Assembly: GCA_021372375.1 (NCBI GenBank)
Contig: JAJFUN010000098.1
Location: 1-64,000, forward strand
DNA: 64,000 nucleotides
Direction of reading: 5' to 3'
Source of the DNA: Pelosinus sp.
GTDB lineage: Bacteria; Bacillota; Negativicutes; Propionisporales; Propionisporaceae
The notes under the pieces were generated by a model. That model was not told where the DNA came from. It saw nothing but the letters and a program-made list of their open reading frames with translations, and did not search any database. The translations under genes were made by a program, and so were the position numbers. This document shows positions 8,710 through 17,413 of this stretch, piece after piece. Every line of letters begins with the position of its first letter. Within the stretch, counting starts at the first letter, position 1.

Positions 8710-10332
8710 ATGACACAAATAGAATATCTTACTGGAAATGATTTTCGCCGTATGGTGGCAGGGGCCTATTACACTTTTATGCGCGAACATGAATATATTA
8801 ACAGCTTAAATGTCTTTCCTGTGCCTGACGGTGATACAGGCACTAATATGCTGCTCACACTAGGCGCGGTTGCCAAAGCCATGGATGAGTCGCCGGAGAG
8901 CGGGATTGGTTCTATGGCCAAGTGGGCGGCTGACAGTGCGATTATGGGAGCTAGAGGCAATTCAGGGGTCATTTTATCACAGATTTTTCGGGGTATCGCC
9001 AGAGGGCTTGCGAGTAAAGAACAGGCAAGTTCATCAGAGCTTGGCAAAGCTTTTCAATATGGTATTCTCTATGCGTATCGGGCGGTAGCCAAACCGGTTG
9101 AAGGTACAATTCTTACTGTTGCCAAAGGCATTGCAAAAGGGGCACGGGATGCAGTGCGCGAGGGCCGTTTATTTGCAGAAATCCTAGAGCAGGCGGTCGC
9201 GGCCGGCGAAATTGAACTTCAGCGTACGCCTGAACTCTTGCCGGCCTTGAAGGCGGCAGGGGTAGTCGATGCAGGCGGCAGAGGGCTTATTGTATTTTTG
9301 CAGGGGTGTTTAGAGGGGCTTGGCGGAGAATACTGCGCGCCGGAAGCCAATTTTTCTCGGGATTTGCGTTTTAAGACCGAAGAAATTGTCATAGAACAGG
9401 TTCATCCTTACTGTACGGAATTTATTGTAAGGCCGTGTCATATTAGCCTGCCTGAGGCTCGCCATGTCTTAGAGCCAATGGGTGAATCTTTGGTTGTGGC
9501 CGAAGGAACTGATTTATTAAAGGTGCATATTCATACAGGACATCCGGGGTTAGTGCTTGAGTCAGCCGTGACCTGGGGTACACTGCATGATATAAAAATT
9601 GATAATATGGCCGATCAGCATCGCGAGACCATTGGCCAAAATACCAGAGATAAAAGGCCGGCTGTGCCGGTAGGCAAACAGGTTGTAACCATTAGCGTGG
9701 GCGCAGGGGCGGGCATTGAAGAGATTATGCGCAGCCTTGGCGCTGATGTCATAGTGTCAGGCGGGCAGACCATGAACCCGTCAGTTGAAGATTTGGTGGG
9801 GGTTGTTCATAGCGGCAGCGCCGACAAATATATTATTATGCCCAATAACAAGAACATTATATTGGCTGCGCTGCAGGCAAGAAAACTTTTGCCTGACAAG
9901 GTGGAAGTAGTAGAGACAGCAAATATTCCACAGGGACTTGCGGCCTTGATGGCGTACGATGAGAAGCTATCGGCAGCCGAAAATGTGACGCGGATGACAG
10001 CCAGGGCCAAGGCGGTTAAAGCCGGGGCAATTACGATTGCCGTTAGGGATAGTATGCTTGCAGGTCAGTTGGTACCAACAGGTGCTTATATCGGGGTTAT
10101 TAACAGCCATGTAGCAGTATATGCGGGGGATTTGTTTACTACGCTAGCAGGCATGGTAAAACAGCTGATTACTCCGGAGAGTGAGATTGTCAGTCTGTAT
10201 TACGGCTGTGACCTAACAGAAAATGAGGCTGGGGCTATTGCGGATAAGCTCCGCGCTGAGCTTGATGAAGTAGAAGTGGAGCTTTATGCTGGCGGACAGC
10301 CGCTGTATCATTTTTTGATTAGTGTAGAATAG
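8710..10332 (+). CDS. fakA: Fatty acid kinase catalytic subunit FakA (DhaL domain)
   Basis: 540 aa, the full length of FakA/YloV. An N-terminal DhaL (DAK2) ATP-binding domain (residues 10-200) carries VFPVPDGDTGTNM and GARGNSGVILSQIFRG. The C-terminal half has a DegV-like fold (about 310-540). With the preceding DegV protein it would phosphorylate exogenous fatty acids for entry into phospholipid synthesis. Strong ribosome binding site (AAAGGAGCGG). Confidence 0.93.
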   Translation: MTQIEYLTGNDFRRMVAGAYYTFMREHEYINSLNVFPVPDGDTGTNMLLTLGAVAKAMDESPESGIGSMAKWAADSAIMGARGNSGVILSQIFRGIARGLASKEQASSSELGKAFQYGILYAYRAVAKPVEGTILTVAKGIAKGARDAVREGRLFAEILEQAVAAGEIELQRTPELLPALKAAGVVDAGGRGLIVFLQGCLEGLGGEYCAPEANFSRDLRFKTEEIVIEQVHPYCTEFIVRPCHISLPEARHVLEPMGESLVVAEGTDLLKVHIHTGHPGLVLESAVTWGTLHDIKIDNMADQHRETIGQNTRDKRPAVPVGKQVVTISVGAGAGIEEIMRSLGADVIVSGGQTMNPSVEDLVGVVHSGSADKYIIMPNNKNIILAALQARKLLPDKVEVVETANIPQGLAALMAYDEKLSAAENVTRMTARAKAVKAGAITIAVRDSMLAGQLVPTGAYIGVINSHVAVYAGDLFTTLAGMVKQLITPESEIVSLYYGCDLTENEAGAIADKLRAELDEVEVELYAGGQPLYHFLISVE

Positions 10333-10349
10333 TGAATATAGATTTATTT

Positions 10350-10376
10350 AAAGGCTGCCAAAGGGCAGCCTTTTTC
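10350..10376. terminator. Rho-independent terminator after fakA
   Basis: AAGGCTGCC/GGCAGCCTT stem with a 4-base loop, then a T-run. It is shared with the convergent SDR gene. Confidence 0.88.
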
Positions 10377-10389
10377 GTAGCTATTATGT

Positions 10390-11262
10390 TTAGCCGTTAA
10401 CAATCGTCCCCCCATTTACATGAAGCACTTGCCCTGACATATAAGACGAATCCTCCGAAGCTAAAAAGACATAAGCCGGTCCTAACTCAGCAGGCTGTCC
10501 GGCGCGTTTCATGGGGCTGTTTTGTCCAAAGGATGAGACATGCTGCTCATTAAAGGAGGCCGGAATAAGGGGTGTCCAGATGGGGCCAGGAGCCACAGCA
10601 TTCACTCTGATGCCTTGCCCGACAAGAGACATCGATAAGGAGCGGGTAAAGGATACAATGGCTCCTTTGGTCGAGGCATAGTCTATGAGCTGTTCATGCC
10701 CTTCATAGGCAGTAACCGAGGCAGTATTGATAATGGCGCTGCCGCTTTTTAAATGGGGCAGTGCTGCTTTGGCCATAAAAAAGTACGAAAAAATATTGGT
10801 ACGAAAGGTTGACTCCAGCTGCTCGGCTGAAATATTGGTAATAGACGTTTGCACATGCTGCTCAGCTGCGTTGTTGACAAGGATGTCTAAGTGTCCAAAG
10901 GCATCTATTGTTTGCTTTACTGTTTGCTGGCAAAAGGCTTCTTGGCCAACATCGCCTGCGAAAATAAGGCAGCGGCGTGCCAGCTTTTCAATTTCCGCTT
11001 TGGTGTTTTTCGCATCGTCATGTTCGTCTAAATAAACAATTGCGATATCTGCCCCTTCCTGGGCAAACGCTAGGGCTGCCGCCCGGCCGATGCCGCTGTC
11101 GCCGCCGGTAATAATGGCGGCTTTTTGCACCAGCTTGTCGCTAGGCTTGTAGGTTGGCTTTAATGACACCGGGCGGGGGTTCATTTTGGCTTCAAGGCCA
11201 GGCTGTTTATCCTGGTGCTGCGGCGGGAAGGCAGTGTCTGGGGAATTTTGTGTTTCACTCAT
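10390..11262 (-). CDS. SDR family oxidoreductase (YdaD/YhdF-type)
   Basis: 290 aa with the classical short-chain dehydrogenase pattern. An N-terminal extension of about 45 residues precedes TGGDSGIGRAAALAFA (nucleotide binding). NNAAEQ follows, with catalytic Ser in INTASV and YASTK (Tyr/Lys). The N-terminal extension and LVGQGIRVNAVAPGPIWTPLIP resemble Bacillus general-stress SDRs. NAD(P)-dependent; substrate unknown. The start has AAAGGAGC upstream. Confidence 0.9.
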   Translation of the reverse strand: MSETQNSPDTAFPPQHQDKQPGLEAKMNPRPVSLKPTYKPSDKLVQKAAIITGGDSGIGRAAALAFAQEGADIAIVYLDEHDDAKNTKAEIEKLARRCLIFAGDVGQEAFCQQTVKQTIDAFGHLDILVNNAAEQHVQTSITNISAEQLESTFRTNIFSYFFMAKAALPHLKSGSAIINTASVTAYEGHEQLIDYASTKGAIVSFTRSLSMSLVGQGIRVNAVAPGPIWTPLIPASFNEQHVSSFGQNSPMKRAGQPAELGPAYVFLASEDSSYMSGQVLHVNGGTIVNG

Positions 11263-11334
11263 AAAAATGCTCCTTTCGCGGGTTTACTAGTACTATTCCC
11301 AAGAAAGGAGCATTCTATATATAACGCATCAAAC

Positions 11335-11416
11335 ATTTGGCGCAGGGCTCATAGCACAGGGCACTTGGCTTAAAAACAGATACCCAGTGCCCCGAGCCAT
11401 GCGTCCTGTGCCGCAT
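11335..11416. repeat. Imperfect intergenic inverted repeat
   Basis: CAGGGCACTTGG at about 11357-11368 is mirrored by CCCAGTGCCCCG at about 11384-11395, flanked by further partly complementary GC-rich sequence (GCGCAGGGCTC / CCTGTGCCGC). It lies between tex and the SDR gene and may act as a terminator for tex-side or SDR-side reads. Confidence 0.4.
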
Positions 11417-11417
11417 G

Positions 11418-13601
11418 TTATTGTTTTTTGTACTGCTCGACCTGTTTGAGGCTAAGCCCGATACGTCCGCGTTCTTCGTCGATGCTGATGACTACCACTT
11501 CAATAATGTCTCCAACCGAAACGACATCCAAGGGATGGCGAAAGGGCTTATTGCTGAGCTCTGAACGGTGAATAAGTCCGTTGGTTTTGATGCCGATATC
11601 GACAAAAACGCCAAAGTCGATGACATTGTGTACCGTGCCTTTTACCACTGTGCCTGGCTGAATATCTGACAGCTTAACAATATTTTTGCGCGTCATAGGG
11701 GCGGGCAAATCTTCGCGCGGATCGCGGCCTGGCTTGACTAAAGCGGCAATTATATCTCTTACCGTAGGTTCGCCGGCCTTAAGCTCAGCGGCCAATTTAG
11801 CCGGATCAACCAGTTTTACTTTAGCTTGCAGGATATCAAGGCTTGCTTTGTTTTTCAGGTCTTGTGGCGTAAAGTGCAGTTTAGCCAAAATATCTTGGGC
11901 CAGCTTATACGATTCCGGATGGACCGGTGTGCTGTCAAGCGGGTTTTCGCTCGCGAGAAGCCTTAGAAAACCTGCCGCCTGGGTAAAGGCAGCTTGGCCT
12001 AAACGGGATACCTTTAATAGTTCGGCGCGGCTTGTAAAGGAGCCGTGCTCATCACGGTAGGCTACGATATTTTTAGCGACACTGGCATTGATGCCGGAGA
12101 CGTGTTTTAACAGTTCAATGGAGGCGGTATTTAGCTCTACGCCCACATGGTTGACACTTGACTCGATGGTTGTGTCAAGTGTACCAGTTAGTTCCTTTTG
12201 ATTTACATCATGCTGATACTGACCAACCCCAATGGATTTCGGGTCGATTTTGACAAGCTCGGCCAAGGGGTCTTGAACACGGCGGGCAATGGATACTGCG
12301 CCGCGTAGAGTAACATCAAGGTCAGGCAGCTCGTCTTTGGCAAGCTTGGAGGCAGAGTAGACCGAAGCTCCTGCTTCGTTGGTTATCAGATAATGTACGG
12401 CTAGGTTGTTGTCATTAATCAGTTTGGCGGTAAATTCTTCAGTTTCGTAGGAGGCTGTACCATTGCCAATGGAAATAAGCGTAACGTTATATTTTTTTAT
12501 GGCTGCCAGTACGCGCTCAGCCGCTTTTGCGGCCTGGGCTTCACTCATTGTAAGGTATAAGGCGTCTGTTGCCAGCACAGCGCCGGTGGGGCTGACAATT
12601 GCCATTTTACAGCCTGTACGGTAGCCGGGGTCAAGCCCCATCACGGTATGTCCAGACAGCGGCGGCTGCAGTAAAAGCTGCTTTAGATTAAGGCCAAATA
12701 CGCGGATGGCTTGTTTTTCAGCGTTTTCGGTAAGTAAGGCGCGAACCTCACGTTCAAGGGCGGGAAACAGCAGTCTTTTATACCCGTCAGCAATGGCGGC
12801 TTCAATGGTTTCATTAAAAATGGAAGCATTTTTAATGGTCATCTTATTAATCGTGCTGCACAGCGTATCATGTGCGGCAAACAGCGTAACTTTAAGAACG
12901 TCTTTCTTTTCACCGCGGTTGATAGCTAGGATACGATGCGACGGCATGCGCCGGACAGGCTCACGGTATTCTTTATAATTGAGAAATTCTTTGCCGTCGG
13001 CATCAGATACCGTCATTTCGGTAACAATTTCAGCATTTTGCCATAAGGCCTTTCGGAGGGCAGCCCGGACAGCAGCCTGTTCACAAATTTGTTCGGCAAC
13101 AATATCCATAGCGCCAGCCAAAGCCGCTTCGGCTGAAGTGATTTCTTTTTCCGGGTTCAAGTACTTTTGGGCAATTTCGAGCGGCGTCGCGGCAGTTATT
13201 TCCTGCGCTAAAATAATATCAGCCAGCGGCTCTAGGCCCTTTTCCCGCGCCATTTGCGCTCTGGTGCGTTTTTTGGGCCGATAAGGAAGATACAAATCTT
13301 CGAGATCTTGGAGTTTGGTAGTGGCCGTGATGGCTTTAGACAGATCCGACGTAAGTTTACCTTGCTCTTCAATACTAGCAGAGATATCCTCCTGGCGTTT
13401 TATTAAATTCCGGAGGTATTGCAGGCGTTCTTCAATCGTACGGATTTGTTCTTCGTTGAGCTCGCCGGTAGCCTCTTTACGGTAGCGGGAAATAAACGGT
13501 ACGGTATTGTCGTCATCTAGGAGTTTTATGGTGGCTTCTACTTGATAAGGTTTTACCGAGAGTTCTCGGGCAATAGAGTTTGGAATTTCAGTAAGTAACA
13601 T
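11418..13601 (-). CDS. tex: Tex family transcription accessory / S1 RNA-binding protein
   Basis: 727 aa from the ATG at 13601, which matches the usual Tex N-terminus (MLLTEIPNSIARELSVKPYQ). The frame has an earlier ATG at 13658 without a ribosome binding site. Domains in order: helical Tex N-terminal domain with FISRYRKEATGELNEEQIR, a YqgF/RNaseH-like domain (VMGLDPGYRTGCKMAIV, about 325-340), helix-hairpin-helix motifs (LLKHVSGINASVAKNIVAYRD, LLKVSRLGQAAFTQAAGFLR) and a C-terminal S1 domain (VVKGTVHNVIDFGVFVDIGI). It is thought to bind nucleic acid and affect transcription. It is transcribed alone. Confidence 0.95.
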   Translation of the reverse strand: MLLTEIPNSIARELSVKPYQVEATIKLLDDDNTVPFISRYRKEATGELNEEQIRTIEERLQYLRNLIKRQEDISASIEEQGKLTSDLSKAITATTKLQDLEDLYLPYRPKKRTRAQMAREKGLEPLADIILAQEITAATPLEIAQKYLNPEKEITSAEAALAGAMDIVAEQICEQAAVRAALRKALWQNAEIVTEMTVSDADGKEFLNYKEYREPVRRMPSHRILAINRGEKKDVLKVTLFAAHDTLCSTINKMTIKNASIFNETIEAAIADGYKRLLFPALEREVRALLTENAEKQAIRVFGLNLKQLLLQPPLSGHTVMGLDPGYRTGCKMAIVSPTGAVLATDALYLTMSEAQAAKAAERVLAAIKKYNVTLISIGNGTASYETEEFTAKLINDNNLAVHYLITNEAGASVYSASKLAKDELPDLDVTLRGAVSIARRVQDPLAELVKIDPKSIGVGQYQHDVNQKELTGTLDTTIESSVNHVGVELNTASIELLKHVSGINASVAKNIVAYRDEHGSFTSRAELLKVSRLGQAAFTQAAGFLRLLASENPLDSTPVHPESYKLAQDILAKLHFTPQDLKNKASLDILQAKVKLVDPAKLAAELKAGEPTVRDIIAALVKPGRDPREDLPAPMTRKNIVKLSDIQPGTVVKGTVHNVIDFGVFVDIGIKTNGLIHRSELSNKPFRHPLDVVSVGDIIEVVVISIDEERGRIGLSLKQVEQYKKQ

Positions 13602-13690
13602 GCGTTCACCAACTTCTAAAATTTTCTGCAAGCTATAAATGCTTAGCATTTTGTGCACTTGTAATTATACCACGGATTTTAACATTATAA

Positions 13691-13746
13691 AAAAGACTGT
13701 CTCAAGCAGCCGACAAGAGGGAGGTCAGCTACTTAAGAACAGTCTA
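13691..13746. terminator. Imperfect hairpin between HD-GYP gene and tex
   Basis: GACTGTCTCAAGCAGCCGAC at 13695 pairs imperfectly with the segment 13723-13744 (GGTCAGCTACTTAAGAACAG). It lies just after the stop of the minus-strand HD-GYP gene and probably ends that transcript. Confidence 0.5.
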
Positions 13747-13760
13747 TGTAGGGGCAAAAG

Positions 13761-14783
13761 CTAATATTCAAGTACTGCAGTTATCATTATATTGGTAGTG
13801 TGTGCCAAATTAATATCCACATAATCACGAGTTTTAAATACACGGACAGTGGGCCGCAGCGGAAAATGCGCCCGGTTTTTCACAATATAACCAAGTTCTC
13901 CTGTATTGAGACGGACTTGCGCGCCAATCGGATATATTGCTACAGTGTGGAAAAAGGCGCGTAAAATATATATATCATATAAAATATTGCCTGCTGTCAT
14001 CATTTGCTCAACTAATTCATTGATGGGCGTACCTAAGCTTTGTGCCTGGGTAGCAGCATTATCAAAATCATTGGATAGCGCTACAATGCGGGACAGCGGA
14101 TGGATATTTTTATTTTCTAGGCCAAAGGGAAAACCGGAGCCGTTATAACATTCATGATGTTCGGCGGCAATCCGGGCGATCGTGTCATTATAGTTGGTGC
14201 TCAGCAGCAGGTTGTAGCCGTATAACGTATGCAGGCGCTCATCTTCAATAGATTTGCCGGCATTTGTGAGCGGGATAACCGATTTGCCGATATCATGCAT
14301 TAGTGCGCCGACCGCCAAATTACGGAGGGCCTGTTGTGGTAATTTTAAATATAAGCCGGTAATAATGGAAAGTAAGCAGACATTAACGGCATGGTTGACC
14401 TCGTCTATTTCAGGCTGACGTACCTGCACATTCATGATATTGGCCATTTGCGGCTCAATTTCCTCAATAATGGAATTCGTTACTGCGGTTATTTCACGAA
14501 AAAATTTATTGGAATCCTGCTCAAGCAAATCTTCGGTTTTAGTCTTTAATAGGGTGCGAAAGCACTCCGTAATTTCGTTTCTGAGCTTGAGCGAAATTGC
14601 CTGGCATTCTTTCAATTCATTAGCAATAGAGTCTTCGACAGGTACAGCATAAATACCAAAGTGTTTTAAACGGGCAATATACGATTCGGTTAAAGCAATT
14701 CCTTTTTCCAAAAGCAGGTTGCCGGACGCATCTATCAGATCCTTAGCCAGAATCATCCCAGATTGTGCGTAATCAAGGCGCAT
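13761..14783 (-). CDS. HD-GYP domain protein (probable c-di-GMP phosphodiesterase)
   Basis: 340 aa. An N-terminal DUF3391-like region (IDASGNLLLEKGIALTESYI) precedes an HD-GYP domain at about 110-280. The metal-binding motif MHDIGKSVIP and AAEHHECYNGSGFPFGL are present. The signature GYP reads GFP and the preceding Asp is Asn, so activity is likely but not certain. It would cleave cyclic-di-GMP and so oppose the GGDEF protein at 46694. Confidence 0.85.
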   Translation of the reverse strand: MRLDYAQSGMILAKDLIDASGNLLLEKGIALTESYIARLKHFGIYAVPVEDSIANELKECQAISLKLRNEITECFRTLLKTKTEDLLEQDSNKFFREITAVTNSIIEEIEPQMANIMNVQVRQPEIDEVNHAVNVCLLSIITGLYLKLPQQALRNLAVGALMHDIGKSVIPLTNAGKSIEDERLHTLYGYNLLLSTNYNDTIARIAAEHHECYNGSGFPFGLENKNIHPLSRIVALSNDFDNAATQAQSLGTPINELVEQMMTAGNILYDIYILRAFFHTVAIYPIGAQVRLNTGELGYIVKNRAHFPLRPTVRVFKTRDYVDINLAHTTNIMITAVLEY

Positions 14784-14872
14784 GGTTTAATCATCTCCAT
14801 ATATTGCAAATACGAGACCTTTTTTCTAATATTATTATATAAAAAATTGCCAATAAAAAAAATTAACCCATA

Positions 14873-14890
14873 GTCCTAGAAATGTAGGAC
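14873..14890. promoter_or_regulatory. Small inverted repeat upstream of coat genes
   Basis: GTCCTA/TAGGAC around a 6-base loop, 147 bases before the coat-type gene. The rest of 14784-15036 is AT-rich and shows no gene. A sporulation-specific promoter would be expected here, but I could not identify one with confidence. Confidence 0.25.
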
Positions 14891-15036
14891 CTTTGTCCCG
14901 ATTTGTTCACAATTATTTACATAACATTGTAGGTAAATACAATATTGTAATTATTATGTGGGTAAGCGATCGTTTTGCATGAAGGCAATAGGAATGGGGT
15001 ATGCTAGTTTTGGTCAAATAGAAGGGGGGGATTTAA

Positions 15037-15234
15037 ATGCTATCAGCAAAAGAATTAATGCAGCTCGAAGATTTTTTGACAATGGAGCAAAGTAATATTA
15101 AAACCTTGAATCAGTTTGCCAATCAGCTGCAGGATTCACAAAGCAAGCAGCTGTTTCAGCAAATGGCGCAAAAAAATCAGCAACATGTTCAAACAATCAG
15201 CAAGCATTTAACAGCCGGACAAACCTTACAATAA
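15037..15234 (+). CDS. Small helical protein, spore-coat (CotF-like) partner
   Basis: 65 aa, Gln-rich and fully helical (LTMEQSNIKTLNQFANQLQD). The ribosome binding site is AGAAGGGGGG. The sequence pattern matches the short ferritin-like coat-F companions found in spore-forming Firmicutes. It lies 18 bases upstream of a CotF-like gene and is probably co-transcribed late in sporulation; timing is inference. Confidence 0.65.
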   Translation: MLSAKELMQLEDFLTMEQSNIKTLNQFANQLQDSQSKQLFQQMAQKNQQHVQTISKHLTAGQTLQ

Positions 15235-15252
15235 AATTAGGAGGTGTCGATT

Positions 15253-15564
15253 ATGGCACAAATGGGACAGCAGCAGCAGAGCCAGGCACTGAGCGGTCAG
15301 GGCCTGCAGCTTACTGAGCAGGATGTTATGCAGATATGCCTAGGTCAGACCAAGCAGTTGGCTGGGTCTATAAATACGTATATATTAGAAGCCAACAGCG
15401 AGCAGCTTCGTCGTGATTATATGACAGCATTAGGCGATGTCTATAATCAGCAAAAGCAGTTATTTGATTTAATGGAACAAAAGGGCTATTATAATGTGAA
15501 AAATGCTACGCAGCAGGATATTAGCCAGGCGGCCAGTAAGTTTAACAGCCAGCAAAGTATGTAA
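15253..15564 (+). CDS. CotF-like spore coat protein
   Basis: 103 aa from the ATG at 15253, which has GAGGTG upstream; the frame also has a GTG at 15244 inside that ribosome binding site. Gln-rich N-terminus, then a helical CotF-type domain with LTEQDVMQICLGQTKQLAGS and a C-terminal LFDLMEQKGYYNVKNA, the usual coat-F ending. It supports endospore formation by this organism. A terminator follows directly. Confidence 0.8.
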   Translation: MAQMGQQQQSQALSGQGLQLTEQDVMQICLGQTKQLAGSINTYILEANSEQLRRDYMTALGDVYNQQKQLFDLMEQKGYYNVKNATQQDISQAASKFNSQQSM

Positions 15565-15573
15565 ATACAGAAA

Positions 15574-15609
15574 AATAAGCTCTATGCCTTTGCATAGGGC
15601 TTATTTTTT
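15574..15609 (+). terminator. Rho-independent terminator after coat genes
   Basis: AATAAGCTCTATGC pairs with GCATAGGGCTTATT around a 4-base loop, followed by T6. Confidence 0.9.
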
Positions 15610-15654
15610 GTATTTATAAACACTTTAATTATGGGAAAAATCAGGATATTTTAA

Positions 15655-15683
15655 TTGACAATATTTAATATACATCGTATAAT
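15655..15683 (+). promoter_or_regulatory. Consensus sigma-A promoter of the PerR-like gene
   Basis: TTGACA (15655-15660), 17-base spacer, TATAAT (15678-15683): a perfect housekeeping promoter, 64 bases before the gene start. AT-rich repeats just downstream (TATTTTAATAATGATT) could be a PerR-type operator for autoregulation, but the match is loose. Confidence 0.8.
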
Positions 15684-15747
15684 ACATTACGAGTATTTTA
15701 ATAATGATTTTCCGCAAATATTTTGTGTAAATTATGGGGGTGAGTAC

Positions 15748-16170
15748 ATGGAGTATATCACATCACTGTTAAGAGATAAGGGTTTCAAAGTAACACCGCA
15801 GCGTTTAGCGATATATAAGGTTCTGGCGAGGACTAAGGCTCATCCTAGTGCTGAAATGATTTTTAATGAGCTGCAGCCGCTATATCCGACGATGAGTTTG
15901 GCTACTGTATATAAGACAATCGAGATATTAAAGGAAATTGGCTTGCTGCAGGTGCTTAATGTCGGTGAAGACAGCTTTCGTTATGATGCCAATGTCGAGA
16001 ACCACCCGCATATCCGCTGTATGGTCTGCAATCGGGTTGACGATTTAGATAATATTGAAACAGCTGGTTTTGCTGATTCGGTCGCCAAGCTTACGTCCTA
16101 TCGCATTACCGGACAGCAATTTTACTTTTACGGTATCTGCCCGGCCTGTCAAAAGAAAAACGATAAATGA
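15748..16170 (+). CDS. perR: Fur-family regulator, PerR-like
   Basis: 140 aa from the ATG at 15748 with GGGGGTGAG upstream; the open frame runs back to 15655 but that part holds the promoter. DNA-binding half: VTPQRLAIYKVL and SLATVYKTIEILKE. Metal half: ENHPHIRCMVC with the second Cys pair CPAC. RVDDLD places an Asp where Bacillus PerR has its Asp104, which favours PerR over Fur or Zur. PerR senses peroxide through Fe-catalysed histidine oxidation. No peroxide-defence gene is adjacent, so the identity is a sequence-based inference. Confidence 0.78.
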   Translation: MEYITSLLRDKGFKVTPQRLAIYKVLARTKAHPSAEMIFNELQPLYPTMSLATVYKTIEILKEIGLLQVLNVGEDSFRYDANVENHPHIRCMVCNRVDDLDNIETAGFADSVAKLTSYRITGQQFYFYGICPACQKKNDK

Positions 16171-16173
16171 TGC

Positions 16174-16205
16174 AAATAAAACCCGCCGTCGGCGGGTTTT
16201 ATTTA
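16174..16205. terminator. Rho-independent terminator after the PerR-like gene
   Basis: AAATAAAACCCGCC is mirrored by GGCGGGTTTTATTT, a perfect hairpin. A second small palindrome CCCCTCT/AGAGGGG follows at 16212-16227. Confidence 0.9.
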
Positions 16206-16404
16206 TATTTTCCCCTCTTGAGAGGGGAATTGAGGCAAAATGCACTGATTTTTTAGCTTCAAGGCTAAAAGAACGCGTTAGCGGTATCTTCTCTTAGTTT
16301 ACATAAAATACATGTAGGCTGATTCTACTCGTTATGCTATAATAGGTGCCTGACATTAAAGAATGTAGGGGTAAGCCCCTGCATCTAAGAGAGGAGGCGC
16401 TGTT

Positions 16405-17295
16405 ATGCGTACTATGAGTATAGAAAACCATGTGCTGATTGTAGGATTAGCTCTGCTTTTATATGTGGCGGCTGTATTTAACGGGCTGCCGCTGCGGCCG
16501 CAAATGTGGCTGTATCCGCTGGTGCGGAAAGCAGCGCAGTCGAAGCTTGACTATCAGACACGTACTATGCCTGCTCTGGAGACAGAGCATTTTCGTATTA
16601 AATATACCCCCGCAGATGCTGAGAGCGTACCCATGGTGGCCGAGGCCTCTGAACAGGCTTATCAGTCTGTTACTGCTCTAATGGGCTACAGGCCCCAGGA
16701 TAAAATTATTATTGTAATCCAGCCGTCTCGTGAAGAGCTGCGCCGGGTTTTTGGCTGGACAGGAACAGAGACCGCAATGGGCGTATATTGGGGTGGTTCC
16801 ATTCAGCTATTGTCGCCGCGTCTATGGATGACAGGCAAAACAACTGCTGATTTCGTGCAAAGCGGCCCAATGGTGCATGAATTTACCCACCTTGTGCTGG
16901 ACTATATGACAAACGGCAATTATTCACGCTGGTTTACCGAAGGGCTGGCGCAGTATATGGAATACCAGGTTAACGGTTATGAATGGCGTCAGGCTAGTAA
17001 TATGCTAAACCAGGAACTCTACAGCATGCCGGAACTAGAGGGCAACTTTGATGGGCTCCAAAATCAGTCGCTGGCTTACCGGGAAAGCTTTATGGCTGTC
17101 CGCTATATTGCAGAGGTTTATGGCAATGATAAACTGCAGCAGGTTATTGTAGACTTAACCAAAGGTCAAAGCGTGGCCAAAGCCATCCAAACAGCGACAG
17201 GACTAACCTATGCTGATTTTGTATTGCGCTGGCCGGCTTGGGCTGTAGTGCAGGATGCTCAAAAAAAGCTTCCTAATATAGGGATGGCGATTTAA
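16405..17295 (+). CDS. Peptidase MA-like zinc metallopeptidase, membrane-anchored
   Basis: 296 aa with an N-terminal membrane segment (about residues 8-24, VLIVGLALLLYVAAVF). The gluzincin motif HEFTH at about residue 155 is followed by WFTEGLAQYME, which gives the third zinc ligand Glu. This is the peptidase_MA pattern, common as a single membrane-bound copy in Firmicutes. The start has AGAGGAGGCG upstream. Substrate unknown. It sits between PerR-like and phosphohexomutase genes without overlap. Confidence 0.85.
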   Translation: MRTMSIENHVLIVGLALLLYVAAVFNGLPLRPQMWLYPLVRKAAQSKLDYQTRTMPALETEHFRIKYTPADAESVPMVAEASEQAYQSVTALMGYRPQDKIIIVIQPSREELRRVFGWTGTETAMGVYWGGSIQLLSPRLWMTGKTTADFVQSGPMVHEFTHLVLDYMTNGNYSRWFTEGLAQYMEYQVNGYEWRQASNMLNQELYSMPELEGNFDGLQNQSLAYRESFMAVRYIAEVYGNDKLQQVIVDLTKGQSVAKAIQTATGLTYADFVLRWPAWAVVQDAQKKLPNIGMAI

Positions 17296-17413
17296 GGGAA
17301 GGGGCGATGTAGTCGCCCCTTTGCTATTTCTCCCTTTCTTCATTAGAGAACTATTGTAGAGATAGGCGTAGCGTGCTAAAATAACCGTGAATGGATAAGT
17401 AAAGGAGAACAAG